Shown: in pieces, positions 1 through 8,332 of the stretch
Layout: each line of letters begins with the position of its first letter
Numbering within the stretch: the stretch's first letter is position 1
Origin: Mesorhizobium loti
GTDB lineage: Bacteria; Pseudomonadota; Alphaproteobacteria; Rhizobiales; Rhizobiaceae
DNA length: 64,000 nt
Reading direction: 5' to 3'
NCBI RefSeq assembly: GCF_002858745.1
Contig: NZ_PJRO01000009.1
Location: forward strand, 153,729-217,728
Made by a program: the position numbers and the translations under genes
Notes under the pieces: generated by a model
Seen by the model: only the letters and a program-made list of their open reading frames with translations
The model's database searches: none
What the model was told of the DNA's origin: nothing

Positions 1-947
1 ATCTTGATGCCGAAGTCGCCTGCGACTTTCTTCGAGATCAGCGGGCTGTGATCGGCATAGGCCGGACGGAACGGTGGGATTTCCTTCGGGTCCTTGCCCT
101 TCAGGATTTCAGCGGCGATCTTGCCGGCGGCCAGGCCGACCTGATCGTAGTTGACCGCGAAGCTTGCCGGAACCACACCCTTGCGAACGGCACCGTCGTC
201 GGAGTTGACGATCGGGATGCCGGCCTGGCGGGCGGCGGCCGAAACAGCTGCGATCGCCGGCTGCAGGAGGTTGGAAGCCGGCGTGTAGATCACGTCGGCC
301 TTGCCGGCCAATGAGGCGATGCGCTGCTGGATGTCGTTGACGTTGTCGACGCCGACTGCGACGACCTCGAAACCGGCCTTGGGGGCGGCTTCCTTGATCT
401 TTTCGAGCACGGCCACGTCATTGGCTTCGCCCGGATTGTACGGCACGCCCAGGCGCTTGGCCTCGGGCAGCAGCTTCTTGGTGAATTCCATCACCGCTGC
501 CACGTCCTGCAGGTCGGAAGAACCGGTGATACCAGTGTCGCCGGCTTCCCACGACGGGACCAGCTTGGCGGCGACCGGGTCGGTCACCGCGGTGAAGACG
601 ATGTTGATGCCGCTGCCGGCAAGCTGCTGCTTGGCGATCTGCGAAACGGGGGTGGTTACGGTGTAGATCAGCTTCGGGTTTTCGGCCTTCAGCTTTTCGA
701 TCATCTGCGGCACCAGCGTGGCGTCGAAATTGGTGTGGCTTTCGGTGAAGACCACATCCTTGCCCTCGACGAAGCCGTTTTCGGCCAGGCCCTTCTTGAA
801 GCCGGCGATCGAAGCGTTGAGCTGCGGATGCTCGCCGAAATTGGCAATACCGATGCGGATCGGGTCTGCGGCGGCGCTGACAACGCTGGCGATCAGCGAA
901 CCTGCAAGTACTATTCCGGACAGCCATCCGGCCTTAGACGAAATCAT
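1..947 (-). CDS. ABC transporter substrate-binding protein, TrpX-like (partial)
   Basis: About 315 residues are visible; the C-terminus lies beyond the left window edge. The start ATG at 947 follows a GGAGG ribosome site. A signal peptide of about 25 residues (hydrophobic core ending VVSAAA) precedes a mature protein that opens DPIRIGIANFGEHPQL and later has NPGEAND and TPASNL segments, as in the ABC_sub_bind family (COG2984, which includes TrpX). Such proteins bind small ligands in the periplasm for a TrpYZ-type permease and ATPase, which would lie outside the window. It is divergent from a GntR gene next to a tryptophan/anthranilate pathway, so an aromatic amino-acid-type ligand is plausible, but the ligand is inference. 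An ABC transporter for another small solute remains possible. Confidence 0.85.
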   Translation of the reverse strand, partial: MISSKAGWLSGIVLAGSLIASVVSAAADPIRIGIANFGEHPQLNASIAGFKKGLAENGFVEGKDVVFTESHTNFDATLVPQMIEKLKAENPKLIYTVTTPVSQIAKQQLAGSGINIVFTAVTDPVAAKLVPSWEAGDTGITGSSDLQDVAAVMEFTKKLLPEAKRLGVPYNPGEANDVAVLEKIKEAAPKAGFEVVAVGVDNVNDIQQRIASLAGKADVIYTPASNLLQPAIAAVSAAARQAGIPIVNSDDGAVRKGVVPASFAVNYDQVGLAAGKIAAEILKGKDPKEIPPFRPAYADHSPLISKKVAGDFGIK

Positions 948-1033
948 GTTTTCCTCCCAGATTTGGCAAGCGGCCGTCTTCTCCCCGGCGCCCCAGATTG
1001 CATCATAACGGGTCGGCAAACCTTGTCAAAAGG

Positions 1034-1103
1034 TTTATATATAAAATATCTGCTGTGGATGTTTGATATATTATTTTGCCGATCGGTCCGCCAAATATAT
1101 GAT
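1034..1103. promoter_or_regulatory. AT-rich divergent promoter with three evenly spaced ATATAT sites
   Basis: The 178-base gap between the binding-protein gene and the GntR gene is strikingly AT-rich. ATATAT occurs at 1037-1042, 1066-1071 and 1095-1100, exactly 29 bases apart. The first sits inside a perfect 12-base palindrome, TTTATATATAAA (1034-1045). A related GAAATATATTC lies upstream of the monooxygenase/reductase gene near 2064. These could be binding sites of the adjacent GntR regulator, but this is inference. Confidence 0.4.
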
Positions 1104-1125
1104 CCTTGCGTGGAGGAAAAGTGCG

Positions 1126-1866
1126 ATGCGGGATGAGGAGCCCTCGACCAAGACGGAAGCGGCCTATTGGCGGCTGCGGCGTGACATTCTCACCACGCGG
1201 CTGGAGCCCGGCACACCGCTGAAACTTGGCGCGCTGAACCAGATCTACGGCTTCGGCTGGACGCCGTTGCGTGAGGCACTGTCGCGGCTGGAAGCGGAAA
1301 AGCTGGTCACTGCGGTGAGCAATCGTGGTTTTGCAGTGGCGCCTGTCTCACGCGCGGAGCTGGAGGACCTTATCCGGGCGCGCGAAGTGGTCGAGCTGCC
1401 GCTGCTGGAAGAGTCCATTCGCAAGGGCGGAGCCGAGTGGGAATCGGCGGTGGTGACCGCGCATTACCGGCTCTCGCGCTGCAAGTTTTCGCCTGAGGAT
1501 CCATCCGAAGCCGCGATCGAGGAGTGGGATGAGCGCCACGCCGCGTTCCATGCAGCACTTGTCAGCGCGGCGAGCTCCGCCTGGTTGCTGCGTTTCCAGG
1601 CCATGGTCTACGACCAGCTTCGTCGCCATCAGCACTTTCTCAGCCTGGCGCCGATGCTGCGTGCGGCGCGCGGCCGCGGCGGCAATTTCGAGAAGGCGGT
1701 CGCCGCGCTGCATGACGCCATGGGCATCGACCATCACACCGAGCTGATGGATGCGGCCTTCGACCGTGACATCGAACGCGCCCGCGCGTTGATGACAGAG
1801 CATATCTCCTTCACCTTGCAGGCCTTCGTCACTTTCGAAGGCGTCGACGCCGGCGAGGCGGCCTAG
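1126..1866 (+). CDS. GntR family (FCD-type) transcriptional regulator
   Basis: This 246-residue protein has an N-terminal winged helix-turn-helix (about residues 10-75, containing YGFGWTPLREALSRLEAEKL) followed by an all-helical FCD ligand-binding domain with an FHAAL...HHTEL...RALMTEHI pattern. FCD regulators usually repress catabolic operons and release DNA on binding an acidic pathway intermediate. The ATG at 1126 is chosen because TGGAGGAAAAG lies just upstream; in-frame ATGs further up would run through the AT-rich promoter. It precedes the anthraniloyl-CoA operon on the same strand, so control of that operon, and perhaps of kynA/kynU, is likely. The effector (anthranilate, its CoA ester or kynurenine) cannot be read from sequence. 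Confidence 0.85.
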   Translation: MRDEEPSTKTEAAYWRLRRDILTTRLEPGTPLKLGALNQIYGFGWTPLREALSRLEAEKLVTAVSNRGFAVAPVSRAELEDLIRAREVVELPLLEESIRKGGAEWESAVVTAHYRLSRCKFSPEDPSEAAIEEWDERHAAFHAALVSAASSAWLLRFQAMVYDQLRRHQHFLSLAPMLRAARGRGGNFEKAVAALHDAMGIDHHTELMDAAFDRDIERARALMTEHISFTLQAFVTFEGVDAGEAA

Positions 1867-2051
1867 CCGCAGGCAATGCGGGCCCGGGAAACGCTCCTGC
1901 GCATCGGAGCGCGGACTCCCATGGGTCTGGAAGCGTTGGCGCTCTCCAGAAACAGCGCAAAACCAGATCGCTGGACGACAGGCGTCTCCCGATTGGAGGG
2001 GGGCTGACGGCGTAGCTTCGCGTCGCCGGGTGAAAGATCGTACATGGCAAT

Positions 2052-2070
2052 CACTTTAAGCTTGAAATAT
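2052..2070. promoter_or_regulatory. Putative shared operator upstream of the monooxygenase/reductase gene
   Basis: The complement strand reads ATATTTCAAGCTTAAAGTG. Sixteen of 18 core bases match TTATTTCAAGCATAAAGT at 12133-12150, in the divergent promoter between the anthranilate-CoA ligase and the formamidase. The core TTCAAGCTT is nearly palindromic. Two promoters of the same pathway sharing this word suggests a common regulator, although which protein binds is unknown. Confidence 0.45.
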
Positions 2071-2073
2071 ATT

Positions 2074-2093
2074 CGGATAGGCCCCACTATCCG
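2074..2093. promoter_or_regulatory. Inverted repeat in the leader of the anthraniloyl-CoA operon
   Basis: CGGATAG and CTATCCG form perfect 7-base arms around GCCCCA, about 50 bases before the start codon at 2145. It may be an operator half-site pair or an mRNA hairpin. There is no U-tract, so a terminator is unlikely. The rest of the 1867-2144 gap shows no further gene. Confidence 0.3.
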
Positions 2094-2144
2094 TTCATGG
2101 TTCACGCACGGCCTCGATCGGCCGTGAGCAGAGTGGAGATGACC

Positions 2145-4469
2145 ATGAAGATCGTGTGTATCGGTGGCGGACCGGCCGGGCTCTATTTTGCCCTGCTGAT
2201 GAAGAAGCAGAACCCGGAACATCAGGTCACCGTGGTCGAGCGCAACCGCCCCTATGACACATTCGGCTGGGGCGTCGTGTTCTCCGACGCCACCATGCAG
2301 TCGATGCGCAAATGGGACCCGGAAACGGCGGCGACCATCGAGGACGCCTTCAACCACTGGGACGACATCGAGCTGGTGTTCAAGGGCCGCAAGATTCGTA
2401 CCACGGGTCACGGATTCGTCGGCATCGGCCGCAAGAAGATGCTGAACATCCTGCAGGACCGCTGCGTGGAACTCGGCGTCGAGATGGTGTTCGAGCGCGA
2501 GGTGACGGGCGACGAGGAATTCCCTGACGCCGATCTCATCATCTCCTCGGATGGCGTCAATTCGCGCATCCGCAACAAATATGCCGATATCTTCCAGCCC
2601 GACATGGTGGTTCGTCCGAACCGCTTCATCTGGCTCGGCACCAACAAGGCTTTCGACGCCTTCACCTTCGATTTCCAGCGTACCGAGCATGGCTGGTTTC
2701 AGGCCCATATCTACCGTTTCGACGACAACACCTCGACCTTCATCGTGGAAACCACGGATGAGGTGTTCCAGGCGCATGGCCTCGACAAGATGGACCAGGA
2801 CCAGTCGATCGCCTTTTGCGAAAAGCTGTTCGCCGAGACGCTGGACGGCCACAGCCTGATGACCAATGCGCGCCACATGCGCGGTTCGGCCTGGCTGAAT
2901 TTCGGCCGCCTGATCTGTGGCAAGTGGAGCCATTTCAACGGCAGCAGCCATGTCGTTCTGATGGGCGACAGCGCCCATACCGCGCATTTCGCCATCGGTT
3001 CGGGCACCAAGCTCGCCATTGATGACGCCATCGAGCTGACCAACCAGTTCAACATTGCCGGTCACGACGCCGGCAACATTCCAGCCGTGCTCGAGGCCTA
3101 TGAGGAAGTGCGCCGCGTCGATGTCGCGCGCATCCAGAATGCGGCGCGCAATGCCATGGAATGGTTCGAGGTGGTGGGCACGCGTTATGCCGACACGCTG
3201 GAGCCGGAACAGTTTATGTATTCGATGCTGACGCGCTCGCAGCGCATCAGCCATGAGAATTTGCGCCTGCGCGACAAGGATTGGCTGGAAGGTTATGAGC
3301 GCTGGTTCGCCGAACGTGCCGGGGCGCCGGCCCAGCCGAACGGCCGGCCGATTCCGCCCATGTTCACGCCTTATAGGACGCGCGGCCTGACATTGCACAA
3401 CCGCGTCATCGTCTCGCCGATGGCGATGTATTCGTCCAAGGACGGTATGCCGAACGACTTCCATCTGGTCCATCTCGGTTCGCGCGCCATGGGGGGGGCT
3501 TCGCTGGTGTTCCCGGAAATGATCTGCGTGTCGCCCGACGCGCGCATCACGCCGGGCTGCCTCGGCCTGTGGAACGAGGAGCAGAAGGAAGGCTATCGCC
3601 GCCTCGTCGATTTCGTGCACAACGACACGCCGGCCAAGATCGGCATCCAGCTCGGCCATGCCGGCCGCAAGGGGGCAACCAAGGTCGCCTGGGAAGGGAC
3701 GGACCAGCCGGTGGAGCAGGGGGGCTGGCCGCTGATCTCGGCTTCTGCCATCCCTTACCTTCCGCATTCGGATGTGCCGCGCGCTGCCACGAAAGAAGAT
3801 CTGGAAAGGATCAAAGCGGACTTTGTGCAGGCCACGAAATGGGCCGACGAGGTTGGCTTCGACATCCTCGAACTGCATTGCGCGCACGGCTATCTGCTCT
3901 CCGCCTTCCTGTCGCCGCTGACCAATCTTCGCGATGACGAATATGGCGGCGATCACGCGGCGCGCGCGAGATATCCACTCGAGGTCTTCCACGCGATCCG
4001 CGCGGTGTGGCCCGAAGAGAAGCCAATCTCGGTGCGCCTGTCGACCAATGACTGGTATGAGGGCGGCAACACGCCGGAAGATGCCGCGATCTTCGCGGCC
4101 ATGTTCAAGGAAGCGGGTGCCGACCTGATCGACTGTTCGTCGGGACAGGTGGTAAAGCAGGAGAAGCAGGTGTTCGGCCGCATGTGGCAGACGCCTTTCT
4201 CCGACAAGATCCGCAACGAAGTGCAGGTGCCGACCATCGCCGTCGGTGCGATCTCGGAGGCCGATCACGCCAATTCGGTGATCGCAGCCGGCCGCGCCGA
4301 TCTCTGCGCTATTGCCCGTCCGCATCTCGCCGACCCGTCCTTCGTCATGCACGAGGCCGCCAAGGTCGGTTATTCCGGCCAGGTCTGGCCGAAGCAATAT
4401 TATGCAAGCCGGCAGCAGTATGAAGCCAATCTGGCCCGCGCGGCGGCGGATGCGGCGGGCCGCAAATGA
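2145..4469 (+). CDS. abmA: 2-aminobenzoyl-CoA monooxygenase/reductase (flavoprotein fusion)
   Basis: This 774-residue fusion has an N-terminal FAD aromatic hydroxylase domain (GGGPAG at 7-12; second FAD motif with GD at 274-275) and a C-terminal old-yellow-enzyme domain from about residue 404 (FTPYRTRGL, HLGSRAMGG, IQLGHAGRKG). The architecture is that of 2-aminobenzoyl-CoA monooxygenase/reductase (ACMR) from Azoarcus evansii, often auto-annotated as salicylyl-CoA 5-hydroxylase/oxidoreductase. ACMR hydroxylates anthraniloyl-CoA and then reduces the ring, dearomatising it aerobically. A start at 2145 is preferred because TGGAG is spaced six bases upstream. It overlaps the next gene by four bases (ATGA). 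A separate ligase for anthranilate at 10377-11996 supports the substrate; salicylyl-CoA remains the main alternative. Confidence 0.88.
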   Translation: MKIVCIGGGPAGLYFALLMKKQNPEHQVTVVERNRPYDTFGWGVVFSDATMQSMRKWDPETAATIEDAFNHWDDIELVFKGRKIRTTGHGFVGIGRKKMLNILQDRCVELGVEMVFEREVTGDEEFPDADLIISSDGVNSRIRNKYADIFQPDMVVRPNRFIWLGTNKAFDAFTFDFQRTEHGWFQAHIYRFDDNTSTFIVETTDEVFQAHGLDKMDQDQSIAFCEKLFAETLDGHSLMTNARHMRGSAWLNFGRLICGKWSHFNGSSHVVLMGDSAHTAHFAIGSGTKLAIDDAIELTNQFNIAGHDAGNIPAVLEAYEEVRRVDVARIQNAARNAMEWFEVVGTRYADTLEPEQFMYSMLTRSQRISHENLRLRDKDWLEGYERWFAERAGAPAQPNGRPIPPMFTPYRTRGLTLHNRVIVSPMAMYSSKDGMPNDFHLVHLGSRAMGGASLVFPEMICVSPDARITPGCLGLWNEEQKEGYRRLVDFVHNDTPAKIGIQLGHAGRKGATKVAWEGTDQPVEQGGWPLISASAIPYLPHSDVPRAATKEDLERIKADFVQATKWADEVGFDILELHCAHGYLLSAFLSPLTNLRDDEYGGDHAARARYPLEVFHAIRAVWPEEKPISVRLSTNDWYEGGNTPEDAAIFAAMFKEAGADLIDCSSGQVVKQEKQVFGRMWQTPFSDKIRNEVQVPTIAVGAISEADHANSVIAAGRADLCAIARPHLADPSFVMHEAAKVGYSGQVWPKQYYASRQQYEANLARAAADAAGRK

Positions 4470-5245
4470 GTGCTGTGCGTCACGCTCTCATCACCGGTGC
4501 CGGCAGCGGTATCGGCCGCGCCATTGCGCTCGCATTGGCAAAGAGCGGACATGTCGTCTCGCTGGCCGGCCGTCGCGCCGGGCCTCTGGAAGAAGTTGCC
4601 AAGGAGATCGCGGCCGGCGGTGGCCGATCCGTCGTGATCGACGGGTTTGACGTCACCGATGCCGCCGCGATCGCAGCTGGCAGTGCCAGGGCGATTGCCG
4701 CCTCGGGTGAGGTGTCGGTTCTGGTCAACTGCGCCGGCGAGGCGCCATCGGCTCCATTCGAACGCACGGATGCCGCACTTTGGGGCCGCGTCATCGGCAT
4801 CAATCTCACCGGCACCTTCCTTGTCACGCAGGCCTTGCTGCCATCGATCCGCAAGGCCGGCAAAGGCCGCATCGTCAATGTTGCCAGCACCGCCGGGCTG
4901 ACCGGCTACGCCTACGTGTCGGCCTATTGCGCCTCCAAGCATGGCGTCATCGGCCTGACCAGGGCGCTGGCGCTGGAACTGGCGCGCACCGACGTTACCG
5001 TCAACGCGGTCTGCCCCGGTTTCACCGACACGCCGCTGCTCGACGGTGCGGTCGATACCATCGTCGGCAAGACCGGCCGCACCGCCGACGAGGCACGCGC
5101 TAGTCTCGCGCGCGCCAATCCGCAGGGCCGTCTGGTGACGCCGCAGGAGGTAGCGGATGCGGTGCTGTGGCTGGCGTCGGAAGGAGCAGGCGCCATCACT
5201 GGCCAGGCGATTGCGGTCGCCGGTGGTGAGATCATGGCTGGTTGA
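4466..5245 (+). CDS. SDR family 3-hydroxyacyl-CoA dehydrogenase-like oxidoreductase
   Basis: This 259-residue classical short-chain dehydrogenase has the TGAGSGIG nucleotide-binding motif near residue 11, a NCAG motif, and the Ser-Tyr-Lys triad in VASTAG and YCASK. It overlaps the end of the monooxygenase/reductase gene (ATGA), indicating translational coupling. In the anaerobic-like beta-oxidation that follows ring reduction of anthraniloyl-CoA, a hydroxyacyl-CoA dehydrogenase is needed; this is the likely role, given the neighbouring enoyl-CoA hydratase and acyl-CoA dehydrogenase. Substrate assignment rests on gene context only. Confidence 0.82.
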   Translation: MSAVRHALITGAGSGIGRAIALALAKSGHVVSLAGRRAGPLEEVAKEIAAGGGRSVVIDGFDVTDAAAIAAGSARAIAASGEVSVLVNCAGEAPSAPFERTDAALWGRVIGINLTGTFLVTQALLPSIRKAGKGRIVNVASTAGLTGYAYVSAYCASKHGVIGLTRALALELARTDVTVNAVCPGFTDTPLLDGAVDTIVGKTGRTADEARASLARANPQGRLVTPQEVADAVLWLASEGAGAITGQAIAVAGGEIMAG

Positions 5246-5269
5246 GAATAGATAAAAAGGGAGGAACAC

Positions 5270-5725
5270 ATGACGGACAAAGCATTGGAAAAGGGCATCA
5301 CTGAAAACGGCACCGGTTACGAAGCGACCGAGTGGAACATTCTCGGCCAGCGTTACTTTCCCAAGGCCACCTGCGCATCCAGCTTTGCCTTCGAGACCAA
5401 CAGCGAAGCAGGCCAGTTCGTGCCGGTTCACATTCACCCGACGCAGGAGGAATTCATCCTGGTGCAGGAAGGGCAGCTGGAGCTGAAGCTCGACGGCAAA
5501 TGGTTCACCGCGAAGGCTGGCGATCTGGTGCGCATGCCGCGCGGTATCCCGCACGGCTATTTCAACAAGTCCGACAAGCCGGCTCGGGCGCTGTTCTGGG
5601 TGTCGCCGGCCGGCAATCTCGAGGACCTGTTCAAGAAGCTGCACAACCTCACCGATGTCGAGGAAGTGGTGAGGCTATCGGCCGAGCATGACGTGGATTT
5701 CCTGCCGCCGTCGGCCAACGACTGA
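5270..5725 (+). CDS. Cupin domain protein in the anthraniloyl-CoA operon
   Basis: This 151-residue single-domain cupin carries the motif-1 pattern HIHPTQEEFILVQEG with two His and a Glu that would bind metal, and motif 2 around MPRGIPHGYF. A GGGAGG ribosome site precedes the start. It lies 24 bases after the dehydrogenase and before the enoyl-CoA hydratase, so it is probably co-transcribed. Cupins range from dioxygenases and isomerases to ligand sensors; which it is here cannot be read from sequence. A ring-product isomerase or hydrolase of the pathway is possible but unproven. Confidence 0.8.
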   Translation: MTDKALEKGITENGTGYEATEWNILGQRYFPKATCASSFAFETNSEAGQFVPVHIHPTQEEFILVQEGQLELKLDGKWFTAKAGDLVRMPRGIPHGYFNKSDKPARALFWVSPAGNLEDLFKKLHNLTDVEEVVRLSAEHDVDFLPPSAND

Positions 5726-5790
5726 CAAAAGAAAAAGGCAGGCCGGCACGCCGATGGGCGTGCCGGAAGCAAGCAAGGATGGAATGAGTG

Positions 5791-6633
5791 ATGACCAACG
5801 CGATGCTGGACAAGAAGCGCCCCTTCAAGGACCACAAGGCCAAGCACTTCCTGTTCGAGACCGATGCCGACGGCCGTGTCGCCACGATCACGCTCAACCG
5901 GCCGGAGCGCAAGAACCCGCTGACCTTCGAGAGCTATGAGGAACTGGGCGACCTGTTCCGCTCGTTGCACAGGGCCAGCGATGTCCGCGCCATCGTGCTG
6001 ACCGGCGCCGGCGACAATTTCTGCTCCGGTGGTGACGTGTTCGAGATCATCGAGCCGCTGACCAAGATGGCGATGCCGGAACTGCTGGCTTTCACCCGCA
6101 CGACCGGCGACCTGGTTCGCCAGATCCGCGCCTGCCCGCAGCCGATCATCGCTGCCGTCGACGGCATCTGCGCTGGCGCCGGTGCGATCCTGGCAATGAG
6201 CGCCGACTACCGTGTTGCGACACCGGAGGCCAAGACCGCCTTCCTGTTCACCCGCGTTGGTCTTGCCGGCGCTGACATGGGCGCATGCGGCATCCTTCCG
6301 CGCATTATCGGCCAGGGCCGCGCCGCCGAACTTCTATTCACCGGCCGCTCGATGTCGGCTGCCGAGGGGCACGCCTGGGGGTTCTATAATGCGCTGCACG
6401 AGCGTCCCGCAATGCTGGCCGAGGCACAGCTTTTCGCCCGCAATCTCGCCGATGGGCCGTGGTTCGCGCATTCGATGACCAAGAAGATGCTCGACCAGGA
6501 ATGGTCGATGGGCATCGAGGAACTGATCGAGTCCGAGGCCCAGGCGCAGGCCATCTGCATGGCGACGGGTGACTTCCGCCGCGCTTTCGAGTCCTTTGCC
6601 GCCAAGGCGAAGCCGGTTTTCGAAGGGAACTGA
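5791..6633 (+). CDS. Enoyl-CoA hydratase/isomerase family protein
   Basis: This 280-residue crotonase-fold protein has ITLNRPERKNPLT, the oxyanion segment GDNFCSGGDV, and AVDGICAGAGAILAMSADYRV. The usual hydratase glutamates are not obvious in the LAGADMGACGILPR segment, so it may be an isomerase, hydrolase or ring-opening crotonase rather than a simple hydratase. An alternative GTG lies one codon upstream. It is followed two bases later by the acyl-CoA dehydrogenase. A role on the alicyclic CoA ester made by the upstream monooxygenase/reductase is inferred from the operon. Confidence 0.82.
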   Translation: MTNAMLDKKRPFKDHKAKHFLFETDADGRVATITLNRPERKNPLTFESYEELGDLFRSLHRASDVRAIVLTGAGDNFCSGGDVFEIIEPLTKMAMPELLAFTRTTGDLVRQIRACPQPIIAAVDGICAGAGAILAMSADYRVATPEAKTAFLFTRVGLAGADMGACGILPRIIGQGRAAELLFTGRSMSAAEGHAWGFYNALHERPAMLAEAQLFARNLADGPWFAHSMTKKMLDQEWSMGIEELIESEAQAQAICMATGDFRRAFESFAAKAKPVFEGN

Positions 6634-6635
6634 CA

Positions 6636-7829
6636 ATGGACAATCCGCAACGCCCCAGCGGCCCGACGCGGGACCATCTCGACTGGCCGTTCTTTGCCGA
6701 GAACCATAGGGCACTGGCCACCGATCTGGATCGTTTCATTGCCGGTGGTGGTCTTGGCCATATCGATCACCATGATGCCGACAATGCCTGCAAGGGCCTG
6801 GTGCGCAAGCTCGGCGCCGGCGGGTTTCTGCGCCATTGCGTACCGGCGGAGTTTGGCGGCGCGGCGAAGGACATCGACAGCCGTTCGCTTTGTCTGATCC
6901 GTGAGACACTCGCCTATGCCGATGGGCTGGCGGATTTTGCCTTTGCCATGCAGGGGCTGGGAACCGGCGCCATCAGCCTGTCGGGCTCGCCCGAGATCAG
7001 GCAGGCTGTCTTGCCGAAGATCGCGAAAGGCGAACTGATCTCGGCCTTTGCGCTGACCGAACCGGAAGCCGGCTCGGACGTCGCGGCGATGAGCACGTCA
7101 GCCGAGCGGCAGGGCGACGAGTTCGTGCTTAACGGCGAGAAGGTCTTTATCTCCAACGGTGGTATTGCCGACGTTTACACAGTCTTTGCCCGTACTGGCG
7201 AAGCGCCAGGCACGCGCGGCATCTCCGCCTTTGTCGTCTATGCCGACACGCCGGGTTTCCGCATTGCCGAGCGTATCGAGACGATCGCGCCGCATCCACT
7301 GGCGCTCATCCGTTTTGAAAACTGCCGCGTGCCCGCCGTGAACCTGCTCGGTCAGCCGGGGGAGGGCTTCAAGATCGCCATGCGCACGCTGGACATCTTC
7401 CGCCCATCGGTGGCCGCTGCAGCACTTGGCTTTGCCCGGCGCGCGCTGGATGAAGCCGTAGCGCATGCCAGGTCGCGAAAGATGTTCGGCGCCACGCTTG
7501 CCGATCTGCCCACCGCGCAGAGCACGCTGGGCGAGATGGCAACAGCGATCGATGCCGCATCGCTGCTGACGGTGCGCACCGCCTGGCGGCGCGATGTGCA
7601 GAAACTGCCGATCACCCGCGAGGCGGCGATGGCCAAGATGACGGCCACTGAAAATGCGCAATGGGTGATCGACCAGGCGCTGCAGATGTTCGGCGGTCGC
7701 GGCGTGCGGGTCGGCGAGATCACCGAGACGCTGTACCGCGAGATCAGAGCCCTGCGCATCTATGAGGGCGCCACCGAAGTTCAGAAGCTGATCATCGGCC
7801 GCGAGCTGATGAAGAGCGCCGGGAAATGA
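6636..7829 (+). CDS. Acyl-CoA dehydrogenase
   Basis: This 397-residue flavoprotein shows the family signature ALTEPEAGSDVAAM and the C-terminal IYEGATEVQ motif, in which Glu377 is the expected catalytic base. It fits the usual 380-400 residue length with no gaps. It lies two bases after the crotonase gene and its stop overlaps a possible start of the Rid gene, so it belongs to the same operon. It probably oxidises a CoA ester in the degradation of the reduced anthraniloyl-CoA ring, passing electrons to ETF; the exact substrate is inferred. Confidence 0.87.
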   Translation: MDNPQRPSGPTRDHLDWPFFAENHRALATDLDRFIAGGGLGHIDHHDADNACKGLVRKLGAGGFLRHCVPAEFGGAAKDIDSRSLCLIRETLAYADGLADFAFAMQGLGTGAISLSGSPEIRQAVLPKIAKGELISAFALTEPEAGSDVAAMSTSAERQGDEFVLNGEKVFISNGGIADVYTVFARTGEAPGTRGISAFVVYADTPGFRIAERIETIAPHPLALIRFENCRVPAVNLLGQPGEGFKIAMRTLDIFRPSVAAAALGFARRALDEAVAHARSRKMFGATLADLPTAQSTLGEMATAIDAASLLTVRTAWRRDVQKLPITREAAMAKMTATENAQWVIDQALQMFGGRGVRVGEITETLYREIRALRIYEGATEVQKLIIGRELMKSAGK

Positions 7830-7840
7830 CTGGAGTAGAC

Positions 7841-8278
7841 ATGACTGTGACCGCAATCTCCGAACACAAGGCCGCCACGACGCCGCACCGGGTGCTGCAG
7901 CCCGAAGGCTGGGCGAAGCCGATCGGTTATGCCAATGGCATGGAAGCGCGGGGCCGTACCGTCTTTGTTGGCGGCCAGATCGGCTGGAATGGCCAGTGCA
8001 AGTTCGAGGTCCACGATCTGCCGGGCCAGATCCGGCAGACGCTGGAGAACGTCATCGCCATCCTGCGCGAGGGCGGTGCCGGCCCCGAGCACATCACGAC
8101 CATGACCTGGTATGTGCTCGACCGCAAAGCCTACTCCTCCTCGCTGAAGGAGATCGGTGCCGCCTGGAAGGCCACGATGGGCCGCAATTTCCCGGCCATG
8201 GCGGTGGTTCAGGTATCTGGCTTGATCGAGGACGAGGCGCTGGTGGAGATCCAGGCGACTGCTGTCGTCCCGGACTGA
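7841..8278 (+). CDS. RidA-like (YjgF/Rid family) protein lacking the deaminase arginine
   Basis: This 145-residue Rid-family protein (VFVGGQIGWN, QTLENVIAILREGGAG) ends with FPAMAVVQVSGL...VEIQATAV. In archetypal RidA the corresponding position is PARS, with Arg105 holding the imine/enamine substrate carboxylate; here it is Met. It therefore probably belongs to a Rid subgroup with a different or no deaminase activity. The ATG at 7841 is preferred over 7826 because TGGAG precedes it. The ring-reduced anthraniloyl-CoA intermediate carries an enamine, so a Rid protein here makes chemical sense, and Rid-like proteins occur in related 2-aminobenzoate clusters. Confidence 0.83.
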   Translation: MTVTAISEHKAATTPHRVLQPEGWAKPIGYANGMEARGRTVFVGGQIGWNGQCKFEVHDLPGQIRQTLENVIAILREGGAGPEHITTMTWYVLDRKAYSSSLKEIGAAWKATMGRNFPAMAVVQVSGLIEDEALVEIQATAVVPD

Positions 8279-8306
8279 GCTCGTCGTTGAATTGGAAATC
8301 AACAAG

Positions 8307-8331
8307 CCGGCGGCTCTGCCCGCCGGTTTTT
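8307..8331 (+). terminator. Rho-independent terminator after the anthraniloyl-CoA operon
   Basis: CCGGCGG and CCGCCGG form a 7-base stem around a 6-base loop, followed by TTTTT on the plus strand. It sits between the converging Rid gene and kynA and may also slow transcription arriving from the other side. Confidence 0.75.
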
Positions 8332-8332
8332 G

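Noticed and set aside
1863..4397. An 844-codon open frame on the minus strand opposite the monooxygenase/reductase gene
   Set aside because: It mirrors a strongly supported gene, has a His/Arg/Asp-rich composition typical of antisense frames in GC-rich DNA, and no recognisable domain.
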